The position numbers were made by a program, and so were the translations under genes. The notes beneath the pieces are model-generated. The model was not told where the DNA came from and did no database searches. It worked only from the letters and a program-made list of their open reading frames with translations. DNA of 64,000 nt from Isoetes taiwanensis (taxonomy: Eukaryota > Streptophyta > Lycopodiopsida > Isoetales > Isoetaceae), in the NCBI GenBank assembly GCA_021234155.1, contig JAJEKV010000095.1:1820043-1884042 (forward strand). Reading direction: 5' to 3'. This document shows, in pieces, positions 39,284-50,106 of the stretch. Each line of letters opens with the position of its first letter. The stretch's first letter is position 1.

Positions 39284-41129
39284 TGAAAACCATTAATCAC
39301 ACATTTTTAGCAAGAAGAACATAAGAGAAAAGCCAGCCATGCTCCGCACTGAGTTGTAGAGGCCTATCAACAGGCGGCCATGGCAGGCCACTGAATCTTT
39401 ACTAGTGCTGAAGCTGGTTTATTAAGCAATGCTGCAGTCTCTGGTCAGAATAAGCATGGATAAAAATTCAACATGCACAGTAGCTAGCAACAAAACTACA
39501 TGCCTAACCAGACCACAATCTATAGTTATAGCCTATGAGCATGGCTTAATGCAACATTTGACAATAAGAAGCATGCAAGATCAAACTAAAATAGATACAA
39601 AAGCAGATCAGCAAATTCACATTAAATACTGGCCATGGGATGATCATGGTGGCTGCAAAAAAAGCAAATTCTGGAAAACTCTATGTGCAGACCTGTGAGA
39701 AACAAATGAGAAAAGAGAGACATGAAAAAGAAGTCATACCTCATTAACGGCAGTGAAGAGATGCAGCAGGCTGTCTTATAAACAACGTGTTGTATTATAG
39801 CTCCAATGCAAATATAATTTATGTAAGCTTTAAGATTTGCATAAAAGCAAATAATTTTATGACAAAGTAAAAGAAATTTTGCATACACCACCTTGAATTA
39901 ATGAAGATATTAAGTGTTACAATCCTCAATGACTTCTCCTTTGTTTGTTAAAAAGGAAAACATGCAAGAAAAGATATATACACACCTTCAAAAACATGGT
40001 CGCTACAAACTTGGCCCAGCCAAGACACCGAAATGATTGTCAAGCATTACCCTCGTGGAAAGAAAAATATAGCTCAAAGCTCATTATAATGCCGAAGATC
40101 TTACCTTCTATAGCCACCAGTTCACAATCTACACCACGTTATGCAAAATGGTTCACCAAAGAGCCGCAGATGAATATGTATCCGCTCCATCATAGCTATA
40201 CATCGAAATGATGCGCTTTCACTTTCGAATCCCACCATGGTCTCTTGATCACCGTGAAGAGGCCCCAAGCAACCATTTTTGCTGCTACACAACTCCGCTC
40301 ATGCCTCTTAAGACTAAAAAACTCTTGTCCTCAGATAGGCATGAAAACGGAAGACGACCACATCTTCCTTACCATGGTACTACTTCATAGGTGTGGGCTT
40401 CAAGAGGCAAGCCTCGAGATCGAAATCCTTAAAAGGATCCAGAGCAGAACCGGAGTAAGCATCGGCTCCAACACCGGGCATAAGCCCCGCCTCGCAACAA
40501 ACAAAAGGCATAAAGCCTAGCTTCAAAGGCTTCGATACATTCGCCAAGCTCATGTATCCCAAAGACAACCGACCGTCTATTTTCGCCCGGTCCAAATAAC
40601 CGCGATATTATCCGGCCAGGTGCATGCATCCCGAAAGTGCATCCATCCCGCTCTTCTAAACGACCGCAAGAAGATTAAACAACGGGTATCCAAAAAAAGC
40701 AGCCCGGCAAAGTGCCTCCTTCCAACATCTCCGGGTAACAAATTGGCAAGCCAATGGTCGCCAAAAAAAAATCAAGAGATACACCGAATTTGCCGCCATG
40801 ATTGGCCCGATGGAGATTGTGCCACGTAGAATGGATCACGGAGCAAGAGTCGAATGGAGCCCGGGCGTTCTAGGAGCTGTGCCGTGGCTGCTGTGGCCGC
40901 CATATTCACAAAATGCATGTAGAAGAATCCTAAAAATTTTCGTCTACAAATTTGGCTTTTCTTTTGTCTCATCGTAATATGATTTGCAGTGTCACCTAGT
41001 AAGGTGCATTAACCGGTATAGAATTGCCACAACACGAAAAGGGTCATTATTTTTGCTGCCACCTTATCACATAGCATCATTTGCAATTAATATATGGGGC
41101 TAAATCTCAGCCATTGATCTAGCATATTC

Positions 41130-41376
41130 GACGGCTCACATTAAAAGCCCCAAAGAATGGGGCTTTTAATCTAGGCCGTTGATCTCGAATATGGATGACC
41201 AAGACGGCGACACCTCAAGGACCATAAATAAGGGAGGTGCTTGGGGTGATTGAGGTGGCTTCGTGAAGGCCGTCAGATCTCAAATATGGACGGTCCAGAT
41301 GGCGACACCGCGGCGTCTATGTATAAGGGGGCAGCTTATATAATTGTATATATATAACAGATATATATATATATAT
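41130..41376 (+). repeat. TAJ 3' segment subtype b with 11-bp-stem hairpin
   Basis: Contains TTAAAAGCCCC...GGGGCTTTTAA (41141-41169), two gacggcgacacc-type blocks, and AATTGTATATATATA followed by a short TA tract. No ACAAGT block follows; the next sequence is ttttttaaattcaaatt. Confidence 0.85.
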
Positions 41377-42180
41377 GTTTTTTAAATTCAAATTTAACGT
41401 CTGAACCTTCGCTTCGCGATATCAAAAGTTTTTTCACAGACGCTTAAACAAAGGTTTCGCACGCCAACCCCCAAAAAAAAAAATTCACAGACGCTTTTTT
41501 ATCGGCGTCGCAGACGCCGAAAAATTTCACAGACGCTTTCGGCTTTTCGTCTGCCGAAATTTTTTTTCCCGGCGAGGTTTTTATACGTTAAATACGTATT
41601 TTATTAAAAAATATGTATTTTTTGACTTTATACGTCAGGAATTTTAATTTTGTACGTATAGAACCTATCCCTGCTTTTAACAGTGAAGCAAGTTCTGAAG
41701 AGAGAGATTTTTGGATACTGAGTTCTTTATCGCTTTCTATTCTGAAACTGGGCAGCTTCTTGGCCAAAACTGGCGAAGCTTCTTTGAAAAAGGTTTACAT
41801 GGACGTTTTCTCTATCCGAATACTCTTCAAGCTGCAAAAAAAAAGAGATAACTAAAATGATAGCTTCAAGCATGGAGCTGGAGGAGGAAAAAAAAATAGA
41901 CCAAAAACAAAAACATACTGCTTGTGGCGAAATCCAGGAAACTGGCGATCCCTAAACAACGGAAACTTTGCATAGAAAGCGGAGACCTACCGCGCCATGA
42001 TCTTCGCTGCCCATCAAAAGTTACTCCCTGCAAGAAAAACCTCGAGAAACAATATACGAAAAATATATGGCCGGGAACTTAAAAAACGGCGTTACATGGC
42101 CGGAAAAAGCGTAACATCCGGCGGCCGGAAAGGGGACACCGGCATCAGCAAAAACCCCAAGAAACTTTTTAAGTAAGTAG
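41377..42180. other. No gene seen; CAGACG-rich stretch
   Basis: At 41430-41560 the word cacagacgctt recurs, with small inverted pieces (cggcgtcgcagacgccg). At 42080-42160 there are several ggccgg words. No coding pattern. Confidence 0.5.
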
Positions 42181-42579
42181 ATACCTTCTTAATTAACAAG
42201 CACATACAACCAACTCAATCAAATGCATCTCATAATCCAGTTCTCAAAAAAATATCGTGGTCATACAATAAGGTGCAGGAATGGTTGTTCTTCTAATAAG
42301 TCCAAACAAACGATTATGCCAAGGCATAAAGCGACAAGATTTGCTCAATCACCGTATTTTTCCATGCTTGAACTTGATATCATAAAAAATTGAAAGAATT
42401 AACATGTGAATGAGTAACAATGTTGAGCATTGGTGTGCCACTAATGGGGGCTATGCATAAACCCTAGAATATTGCGTCAGTGGAAGAGTGCGTAGGGAAT
42501 CTGAATGACAAACTCTAAGTATTAATCGAATGGACGTATGTGATAGTAGGGACTATAAAATAATATGAACAAGCTCCTA

Positions 42580-42594
42580 CTCTGACACATCCAC
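42580..42594 (-). pseudogene. tRNA-Ser remnant (5' 15 nt only)
   Basis: In the first unit, only GTGGATGTGTCAGAG is left; the rest of the tRNA is deleted and spacer (aagctcctac) follows directly. Confidence 0.85.
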
Positions 42595-42836
42595 GACGAC
42601 ATCTGGAATACTTCCGATTCTTCTTAGATCATTGAGATATTTAGGAGGATAGGATTTGGCTAGTCATTTGTTCTCTCTCATGGTGATGTTTGATGGTTAA
42701 AAGAGCAAGATTAGCTTCGATCTCATTTCTCACACTATTGTGCAATCGAGTGCTCAGTTATACATGGTTTAATGCATTAAATCTTCTTTTTGGCTCTTGC
42801 GCCAAGAACAAAATTGGAAGAGTTGAACCACAGGAT

Positions 42837-42907
42837 GCATTGGCCGAGAATCGAACTTCCTGTCCGCACTGTGGGTGGTACTATTCTACCACTAGACCAC
42901 CAATGCA
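42837..42907 (-). pseudogene. tRNA-Gly copy with altered anticodon arm
   Basis: Acceptor stem, D arm and most of the T arm match the intact copies, but the anticodon stem-loop is rewritten (GTACC ACCCACA GTGCG): the stem no longer pairs and U33 is lost. Probably non-functional. Confidence 0.8.
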
Positions 42908-43321
42908 CAAGTAATACAAATGAATACCTTCTTAATTAACAAGCACATACAACAAACTCAATTAAATGCATCTCATAATCCAGTTCGCAAAAAAATATCG
43001 TGGTCGTACAATAAGGTGTAGGAATGGTTGTTCTTCTAATAAGTCCAAACAAATGATTATGCCAAGGCATAAAGCGACAAGATTTGCTCAATCACCGTGT
43101 TTTTCCATGCTTGAACTTGATATCATAAAAAATTGAAAGAATTAACATGTGAATGAGTAACAATGTTGAGCATTGGTGTGCCACTAATGGGGGCTATGCA
43201 TAAACCCTAGAATATTGCGTCAGTGGAAGAGTGCGTAGGGAATCTGAATGACAAACTCTAAGTATTAATCGAATTGACGTATGTGATAGGGACTATAAAA
43301 TAATATGAAAAAGCTCCTACA

Positions 43322-43403
43322 CGTGGATGATAGGATTCGAACCTATGCGAGCAAAGCCCACATGATTTCTAGTCATGCCCAATAACCACTCTGGCACATC
43401 CAC
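43322..43403 (-). tRNA. tRNA-Ser(AGA)
   Basis: Type II tRNA of 82 nt: acceptor GTGGATG/CATCCAC, anticodon loop CTAGAAA (anticodon AGA), long variable arm, T loop GGTTCGAATCC (B box), discriminator G. Downstream on the minus strand a T5 run (GCTTTTTC) serves as Pol III terminator. Confidence 0.93.
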
Positions 43404-43630
43404 GACAGCATGTGGAATACTTCCGTTTCTTCTTAGATCATTGAAATATTTAGGAGGATAGTGATGTTTGATGGTTGGAAGAGCAACCAGCAAGATTAGC
43501 TTCGATCTCATTTCTCACACTATGGCGCAATCGATTGCTCAGTTATCCTTATGTCATTATCAACATGGTTTAATGCACTTCTTTTTGGCTCTTGCGCCAA
43601 GAACAAAATTGGAAGAGTTGAACCACAGGA

Positions 43631-43701
43631 TGCATTGGCCGAGAATCGAACTCGGGTCTGTACCGTGGCAGGGTACTATTCTACCACTAGACCACCAATG
43701 C
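43631..43701 (-). tRNA. tRNA-Gly(GCC)
   Basis: 71 nt with acceptor GCATTGG/CCAATGC, anticodon stem GTACC/GGTAC around loop CTGCCAC (anticodon GCC), T arm GAGTTCGATTCTC and discriminator A. A TTTT run about 25 nt downstream (CAATTTTG) fits a Pol III terminator. Confidence 0.95.
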
Positions 43702-44116
43702 ACAAGTAATACAAATGAATACCTTCTTAATTAACAAGCACATACAACCAACTCAATCAAATGCATCTCATAATCCAGTTCTCAAAAAAATATCGTGGTC
43801 GTACAATAAGGTGCAGGAATGGTTGTTCTTCTAATAAGTCCAAACAAACGATTATGCCAAGGCATAAAGCGACAAGATTTGCTCAATCACCGTGTTTTTC
43901 CATGCTTGAACTTGATATCATAAAAAATTGAAAGAATTAACATGTGAATGAGTAACAATGTTGAGCATTGGTGTGCCACTAATGGGGGCTATGCATAAAC
44001 CCTAGAATATTGCGCCAGTGGAAGAGTGCGTAGGGAATCTGAATGACAAACTCTAAATATTAATCGAATGGACGTATGTGATAGGGACTATAAAAGAATA
44101 TGAACAAGCTCCTACA

Positions 44117-44198
44117 CGTGGATGATAGGATTCGAACCTATGCGAGCAAAGCCCACATGATTTCTAGTCATGCCCAATAACCACTCTGGCACATCCAC
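44117..44198 (-). tRNA. tRNA-Ser(AGA)
   Basis: Identical in all visible tRNA positions to 43322-43403. The nearest downstream T run is TTCTTTTATAG. Confidence 0.93.
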
Positions 44199-44431
44199 GA
44201 CAGCATGTGGAATACTTCCGTTTCTTCTTAGATCATTGAAATATTTAGGAGGATAGTGATGTTTGATGGTTGGAAGAGCAACCAGCAAGATTAGCTTCGA
44301 TCTCATTTCTCACACTATGGCGCAATCGATTGCTCAGTTATCCTTATGTCATTATCAACATGGTTTAATGCATTAAATCTTCTTTTTGGCTCTTGCGCCA
44401 AGAACAAAATTGGAAGAGTTGAACCACAGGA

Positions 44432-44485
44432 TGCATTAGCCGAGAATCGAACTCGGGTACTATTCTACCACTAGACCACCAATGC
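44432..44485 (-). pseudogene. tRNA-Gly copy lacking the anticodon arm
   Basis: Acceptor, D and T arms are kept but 17 nt covering the anticodon stem-loop (between GTACC and CGAGTTC) are deleted, leaving 54 nt. The acceptor also has a C-to-T mismatch (CTAATGC). It cannot decode. Confidence 0.9.
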
Positions 44486-44889
44486 ACAAGTAATACAAAT
44501 GAATACCTTCTTAATTAACAAGCACATACAACCAACTCAATCAAATGCATCTCATAATCCAGTTCTCAAAAAAATATAAGGTGCAGGAATGGTTGTTCTT
44601 CTAATAAGTCCAAACAAACGATTATGCCAAGGCATAAAGCGACAAGATTTGCTCAATCACCGTGTTCTTCCATGCTTGAACTTGATATCATAAAAAATTG
44701 AAAGAATTAACATGTGAATGAGTAACAATGTCGAGCATTGGTGTGCCACTAATGGGGGCTATGCATAAACTCTAGAATGTTGCGTCAGTGGAAGAGTGCG
44801 TAGGGAATCTGAATGACAAACTCTAAGTATTAATCGAATGGACGTATGTGATAGTAGGGACTATAAAATAATATGAACAAGCTCCTACA

Positions 44890-44971
44890 CGTGGATGATA
44901 GGATTCAAACCTATGCGAGCGAAGCCCACATGATTTCTGGTCATGCCCAATAACCACTCTGACACATCCAC
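44890..44971 (-). pseudogene. tRNA-Ser(AGA) copy, U33 and C56 changed
   Basis: Overall fold is kept, but the anticodon loop is CCAGAAA (U33 to C) and the T loop reads GGTTTGAATCC (C56 to T), altering universally conserved positions and the B box. A T-to-C change near the 5' part (GTGTCAGAG) is also seen. Confidence 0.75.
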
Positions 44972-45144
44972 GACGACATCTGGAATACTTCCGATTCTTC
45001 TTAGATCATTGAGATATTTAGGAGGATAGGATTTGGCTAGTCATTTGTTCTCTCTCATTGTGATGTTTGATGGTTGGAAGAGCAAGATTAGCTTCGATCT
45101 CATTTCTCACACTATGGTGCAATCGATTGCTCAGTTATCCTTAT

Positions 45145-45317
45145 ATGAGATTTACCTTCGTTTCGCAGAATAGAAGGTAAATGAAGTTCTAGAACTGCAA
45201 GTTAGTTAGGTAGTTAGTTTGTCCTATTCTATAGTTCCCTATTTAGTTCCTTCCACGTCCCATTTATTCCTCATCAGCTCTCTTTGTGCATCCTCCTTTC
45301 CCTGACATATGTATAAT
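45145..45317 (+). repeat. Direct repeat, left copy
   Basis: Starts atgagatttaccttcg and ends catatgtataat. Differs from 47035-47207 at one base (cccattt versus cccgttt), so the duplication is recent or conserted. Confidence 0.95.
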
Positions 45318-47034
45318 TTCATCTCTATCTTCTTATAACACTGTTCGGGACGATTTTGTGGTTCGTGTTATGGGTCTCAAGCGTGGCAGTGAAGCAAATC
45401 TATCCCTAGCCTATCCTTTTTTCCGGCTCCTTGCTTTTGGATCAAATCCGTAGGGTTTTGTTGCCATTGCTATCTGAGAAAATTTCACAGGGTGTTTGCT
45501 TGCTATTCTGATCAATCCGCAGATTTCTTTGTTGCTGTTGCCATCTGAACAACTCCGCAGATTTTGTTTATTTGCCGAATTATTGGTTGCTAGCTATCGG
45601 TTCAAATCCACATAGCTTTGTACATTTCCCAGGCAGTACATTCTATGCGGTGAGGGGCCTTGCTTCTAAAATGTCCGATTTCTTTTTGCGGCATGGCAAG
45701 GCATTCTTATCTTTGATGCTCTGTTTTCGGTTCCTTTTCTGCATTTTTGGTTCCCTTTCTTCGTAAACGGCTCTTTATAGCGCAAGAGAATGAAGCTTGT
45801 TGCCATGCATTTGAGTGACCGGAAACAGATAAGTAGTATTTTGCATTCTAATGCTTTAGCTTCACATCTTTGCAAGCTTGGAGCAGAGGCGACTTTGATT
45901 TTTGTTGCAAGACCATTATGACAAAGCATGCAGGATGGCTGTATTTTTCACAAATAAACCTGATGCTTCTTTGCAGAGAATTTGCTCAGCATGTCCGCTT
46001 TTTCTCTACGGAAGTCATGTCTGTTTTTTTGGCCCAACTCAGCCGCTTTGCTCCCTTTTTACTATGATGTTATAGCAAAAACAAATTTTATGCTAAGTTT
46101 TGCTAGAGATACGAAAGGTTTCTTACCCTGTTTTACTTCTGTCATCATTTTTCTACCCTGTTCAGCATGACTGCATTAGTTCTTAGCCAAAATCTCTGCT
46201 GGTCGGTGTCCGTAGATTGCTATTGCTGGGCTTCTGTAAAGATCCTTCGATGATGAATAGAGTTGATTTGGTCGAACTGAAGAAGGATGAAGATGTGATT
46301 TTCACATGCTAACAATAGTGCTCTGTGGCCGATTGCAAGAAACAGAGCTCTGTGGCCGATTGCAAGAAACAGATGGGTGAATCTCAAGAATAGTGTTTTC
46401 GGCCTAAGTAAGGTATATGGTTCTTTGTCGTTATTTCCATTGGAAAGATATTTTTGGATTGGCATGGTAACTTTAGTCTTGAGACTTTAGGGTCGTGGGT
46501 TTGAACCCTTAACATCAACATCTTTTAGAATTTTGATTATCCCATAGTTTCTTGGTTCTATCTTGGTTCTGATTGTTCTAACCTTTTTTTCTGACTTAAA
46601 GGTTGTTTGTTCGAACCTTAACATCTTGTGTCCATTATCCCATTTCGACTTAAAGGTTGTGTTCGAACCCTTACAATCTGTTGGCCATTTTTCCATCCGG
46701 CTCTCATTTCTAACTTTTGACTTTTGCCTTGTCCTTAGCTTGAGAAATTTGAAGTTTGTACCATGTTGGGCCTTTTCTGGCATATTGTCCCTATTTTGAG
46801 ATTTTAAGATTGTATATCTTGGAATATTGTTGGCACTGACCTTAAAGGTGTTTTTTCTCCCATCGTTTACCTTGTCTTACCTTGGAGCTTTGAGTGCTAA
46901 GCCAAGTTTGTGCATGGTTGATATATATGCCTAGCACCTCATTCTTTAGGTCTTGCTTACCAGGATCACAATGCTCATTCTTTTCTGCCTCTTTGTCAGC
47001 ATTCTTGTCCATGTGTTTCGCAGCAGTTCTAGAA

Positions 47035-47207
47035 ATGAGATTTACCTTCGTTTCGCAGAATAGAAGGTAAATGAAGTTCTAGAACTGCAAGTTAGTTAGG
47101 TAGTTAGTTTGTCCTATTCTATAGTTCCCTATTTAGTTCCTTCCACGTCCCGTTTATTCCTCATCAGCTCTCTTTGTGCATCCTCCTTTCCCTGACATAT
47201 GTATAAT
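47035..47207 (+). repeat. Direct repeat, right copy
   Basis: Near-identical partner of 45145-45317. Unlike a standard right LTR it is followed by another 290 bp before the insertion ends. Confidence 0.95.
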
Positions 47208-47262
47208 CCCACCCTCCCACCCTTTCCTTTTTCATCCTATACAATGTTTTGGTGCATAGTGA

Positions 47263-47390
47263 GGCCCTCGTGCCTGGATGAGGCCCTAGTGCCTGGTTGG
47301 AGGCCTGTGTGCCTGGTGCCTGGTTGGAGGCCTGTGTGCCTGGTTGAGGCCCTCGTGCCTGGTTGGAGGCCCTCGTGCCTAGATAGCCTC
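47263..47390 (+). repeat. Minisatellite, GGCC-rich
   Basis: Irregular tandem repeats of gaggccctcgtgcctggttg / ggaggcctgtgtgcctggt, unit 18-30 bp, about six copies, just after the right direct repeat. GC-rich unlike its surroundings. Frames across it (for example 47199-47393) follow the repeat and are not supported as genes. Confidence 0.85.
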
Positions 47391-47585
47391 TAGTGGCTTT
47401 TGGTTTTTGTTTTCTTATGTATGCAGGAAACAATTGGGGAGCGCATTTTTCTATAACTTGGAGTTTGGATGAAGGTGTTGGATGCTAGGTACAAGATGTA
47501 TGTCATTATCAACATGGTTTAATGCATTAAATCTTGTTTTTGGCTCTTGCGCCAAGAACAAAATTGGAAGAGTTGAACCACAGGA

Positions 47586-47656
47586 TGCATTGGCCGAGAA
47601 TTGAACTCGGGTGTGTACCGTGGCAGGGTACTATTCTACCACTAGACCACCAATGC
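47586..47656 (-). tRNA. tRNA-Gly(GCC)
   Basis: Intact anticodon arm (GTACC CTGCCAC GGTAC); the T loop has TTCAATT instead of TTCGATT. This is the Gly gene of the unit split by the insertion. Probably functional, less certain than the perfect copies. Confidence 0.85.
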
Positions 47657-48064
47657 ACAAGTAATACAAAGAATACCTTCTTAATTAACAAGCACATACA
47701 ACCAACTCAATCAAATGCATCTCATAATCCAGTTCTCAAAAAAATATCTTGGTCGTACAATAAGGTGCAGGAATGGTTGTTCTTCTAATAAGTCCAAACA
47801 AATGATTATGCCAAGGCATAAAGCGACAAAATTTGCTCAATCACCGTGTTTTTCCATGCTTGAACTTGATATCATAAAAAATTGAAAGAATTAACATGTG
47901 AATGAGTAACAATGTCGAGCATTGGTGTGCCACTAATGGGGGCTATGCATAAACTCTAGAATATTGCGCCAGTGTGCGTGGGGAAAATGAATGACAAACT
48001 CTAAATATTAATCGAATGGACGTATGTGATAGGGACTATAAAATAATATGAACAAGCTCCTACA

Positions 48065-48146
48065 CGTGGATGATAGGATTCGAACCTATGCGAGCAAAGC
48101 CCACATGATTTCTAGTCATGCCCAATAACCACTCTGGCACATCCAT
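48065..48146 (-). tRNA. tRNA-Ser(AGA), acceptor variant
   Basis: Anticodon AGA loop CTAGAAA and T loop intact. The first base is A instead of G (end reads catccat), unpairing acceptor position 1-72. Confidence 0.75.
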
Positions 48147-48403
48147 GCCAGCATGTGGAATACTTCCGATACTTCTTAGATCATTGAGATATTTAGGAGG
48201 ATAGGATTTGGCTAGTCATTTATTCTCTCTCATTCTGATGTTTGATGGTTGGAAGAGCAAGATTAGCTTCGATCTCATTTCTCACCCTATGGTGCAATCG
48301 ATTGCTCAGTTATCCTTATGTCATTATCAACATGGTTTAATGCATTAAATCTTCTTTTTGGCTCTTGCGCCAAGAACAAAATTAGAAGAGTTGAACCACA
48401 GGA

Positions 48404-48474
48404 TGCATTGGTCGAGAATCAAACTTCAGTGCATCGTGGCGAGTGGTACTATTCTACCACTAGACCACCAATGC
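48404..48474 (-). pseudogene. tRNA-Gly copy with altered anticodon arm
   Basis: Reads GTACC ACTCGCC ACGATGC through the anticodon arm; the 3' strand of the stem is lost. T loop TTTGATT and stem change (CTCGACC) add damage. Confidence 0.8.
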
Positions 48475-48892
48475 ACAAGTAATACAAATGAATACCTTCT
48501 TAATTAACAAGCACATACAACAAACTCAATTAAATGCATCTCATAATCCAGTTCGCAAAGAAAATATCGTGGTCATACAATAAGGTGTAGGAATGGTTGT
48601 TCTTCTAATAAGTCCAAACAAATGATTATGCCAAGGCATAAAGCGACAAGATTTGCTCAATCACCGTGTTTTTCCATGCTTGAACTTGATATCATAAAAA
48701 ATTGAAAGAATTAACATGTGAATGAGTAACAATGTCGACTGCATTGGTGTGCCACTAATGGAGGCTATGCATAAACTCTAGAATATTGCGCCAGTGGAAG
48801 AGTGCATAGGGAATCTGAATGACAAACTCAAAATATTAATCGAATGGACGTATGTGATAGGGACTATAAAATAATATGAACAAGCTCCTACA

Positions 48893-48974
48893 CGTGGATG
48901 ATAGGATTCGAACCTATGCCAGCAAAGCCCACATGATTTCTAGTCATGCCCAATAACCACTCTGGTACATCCAC
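48893..48974 (-). tRNA. tRNA-Ser(AGA), variant
   Basis: Anticodon loop CTAGAAA and T loop GGTTCGAATCC are kept. Differences are in the variable/T stem (GCTGGC for GCTCGC) and D region (GTACCAG). Function plausible but uncertain. Confidence 0.75.
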
Positions 48975-49207
48975 GCCAGCATGTGGAATACTTCCGATAC
49001 TTCTTAGATCATTGAGATATTTAGGAGGATAGGATTTGGCTAGTTATTTATTCTCTCTCATTCTGATGTTTGATGGTTGGAAGAGAAAGATTAGCTTCGA
49101 TCTCATTTCTCACCCTATGGTGCAATCGATTGCTCAGTTATCCTTATGTCATTATCACTTTTTGGCTCTTGCGCCAAGAACAAAATTGGAAGAGTTGAAC
49201 CACAGGA

Positions 49208-49278
49208 TGCATTGGCCGAGAATCGAACTTCAGTGCAGACTGCGGGTGGGTACTATTCTACCACTAGACCACCAATGC
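49208..49278 (-). pseudogene. tRNA-Gly copy with altered anticodon arm
   Basis: Anticodon arm reads GTACC CACCCGC AGTCTG, with no pairing partner for GTACC; T arm starts GAAGTTCGATTC. Shares GAAG and a CTGCACTG-like stretch with the 48404 copy, suggesting a common altered ancestor. Confidence 0.8.
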
Positions 49279-49696
49279 ACAAGTAATACAAATGAATACC
49301 TTCTTAATTAACAAGCACATACAACCAACTCAATCAAATGCATCTCATAATCCAGTTCTCAAAAAAATATCGTGGTCATACAATAAGGTGCAGGAATGGT
49401 TGTTCTTCTAATAAGTCCAAACAAACGATTATGCCAAGGCATAAAGCGACAAGATTTGCTCAATCACCGTGTTCTTCCATGCTTGAACTTGATATCATAA
49501 AAAATTGAAAGAATTAACATGTGAATGAGTAACAATGTCGAGCATTGGTGTGCCACTAATGGGGGCTATGCATAAACCCTAGAATATTGCGTCAGTGGAA
49601 GAGTGCGTAAGGAATCTGAATGACAAACTCTAAGTATTAATCGAATGGACGTATGTGATAGTAGGGACTATAAAATAATATGAACAAGCTCCTACA

Positions 49697-49778
49697 CGTG
49701 GATGATAAGATTCAAACCTATGCGAGCGAAGCCCACATGATTTTTGGTCATGCCCAATAACCACTCTGACACATCCAC
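49697..49778 (-). pseudogene. tRNA-Ser copy with anticodon changed to AAA
   Basis: The loop reads CCAAAAA: the anticodon triplet is AAA (Phe codon UUU) on a Ser body, and U33 is C. T loop GGTTTGAATC is also altered. Likely dead; if expressed it would be a mis-decoding risk. Confidence 0.7.
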
Positions 49779-50035
49779 GACGACATCTGGAATACTTCCG
49801 ATTCTTCTTAGATCATTGAGATATTTAGGAGGATAGAATTTGGCTAGTCATTTGTTCTCTCTCATTGTGATGTTTGATGATTGGAAGAGCAAGATTAGCT
49901 TCGATCTCATTTCTCACACTATGGTGCAATCGATTGCTCAGTTATTCTTATGTCATTATCAACATGGTTTAATGCATTAAATCCTCTTTTTGGCTCTTGC
50001 GCCAAGAACAAAATTGGAAGAGTTGAACCACAGGA

Positions 50036-50106
50036 TGCATTGGCCGAGAATCGAACTCGGGTCTGTACCGTGGCAGGGTACTATTCTACCACTAGACCAC
50101 CAATGC
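50036..50106 (-). tRNA. tRNA-Gly(GCC)
   Basis: Same sequence as the intact copy at 43631-43701, including anticodon GCC, T arm and the downstream TTTT run. Last Gly gene before the Helitron boundary. Confidence 0.95.

Larger units (their letters stand above)
36590..41129. other. Long stretch without supported gene
   Basis: 36640-36990 belongs to the old dispersed repeat also seen at 20.1-21.3 kb. The remainder is mostly unique DNA, with one convincing splice-bounded exon candidate (38556-38656) and one membrane-like frame (39032-39283) described separately. The overlapping frames at 40208-40829 show no family pattern. Confidence 0.5.
45145..47498. mobile_element. 2.35-kb insertion splitting a tRNA unit, with 173-bp direct repeats
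   Basis: The unit sequence cagttatccttat|gtcattatcaac is interrupted here and resumes at 47502, with a possible 3-bp (tat) duplication. The insertion begins with a 173-bp repeat (45145-45317) that recurs at 47035-47207. It looks like a terminally repeated element (possibly a small LTR-type element with unequal ends), but no LTR-coding domains, primer-binding site or polypurine tract were found. An inner 27-bp duplication (ctctgtggccgattgcaagaaacag) lies at about 46320-46375. Confidence 0.7.

Noticed and set aside
43317-44306. Identical 64-codon frames at two places
   Set aside because: They run across the tRNA-Ser genes of two array units; identity reflects the array.
46485-46680. tRNA-like or SINE B-box (gttcgaacc words repeated three times)
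   Set aside because: No A box or cloverleaf could be built around any of the three words.
45145-47207. Classical LTR retrotransposon
   Set aside because: The direct repeats are short, the right one is not terminal, and I found no primer-binding site, polypurine tract or gag/pol motifs.
47250-47400. CRISPR-like array
   Set aside because: The repeats are irregular, have no unique spacers, and this is eukaryotic nuclear DNA.
42690-49311. Frames containing KLEELNHRMHWPRIE
   Set aside because: They are antisense translations of tRNA-Gly genes and their spacer.
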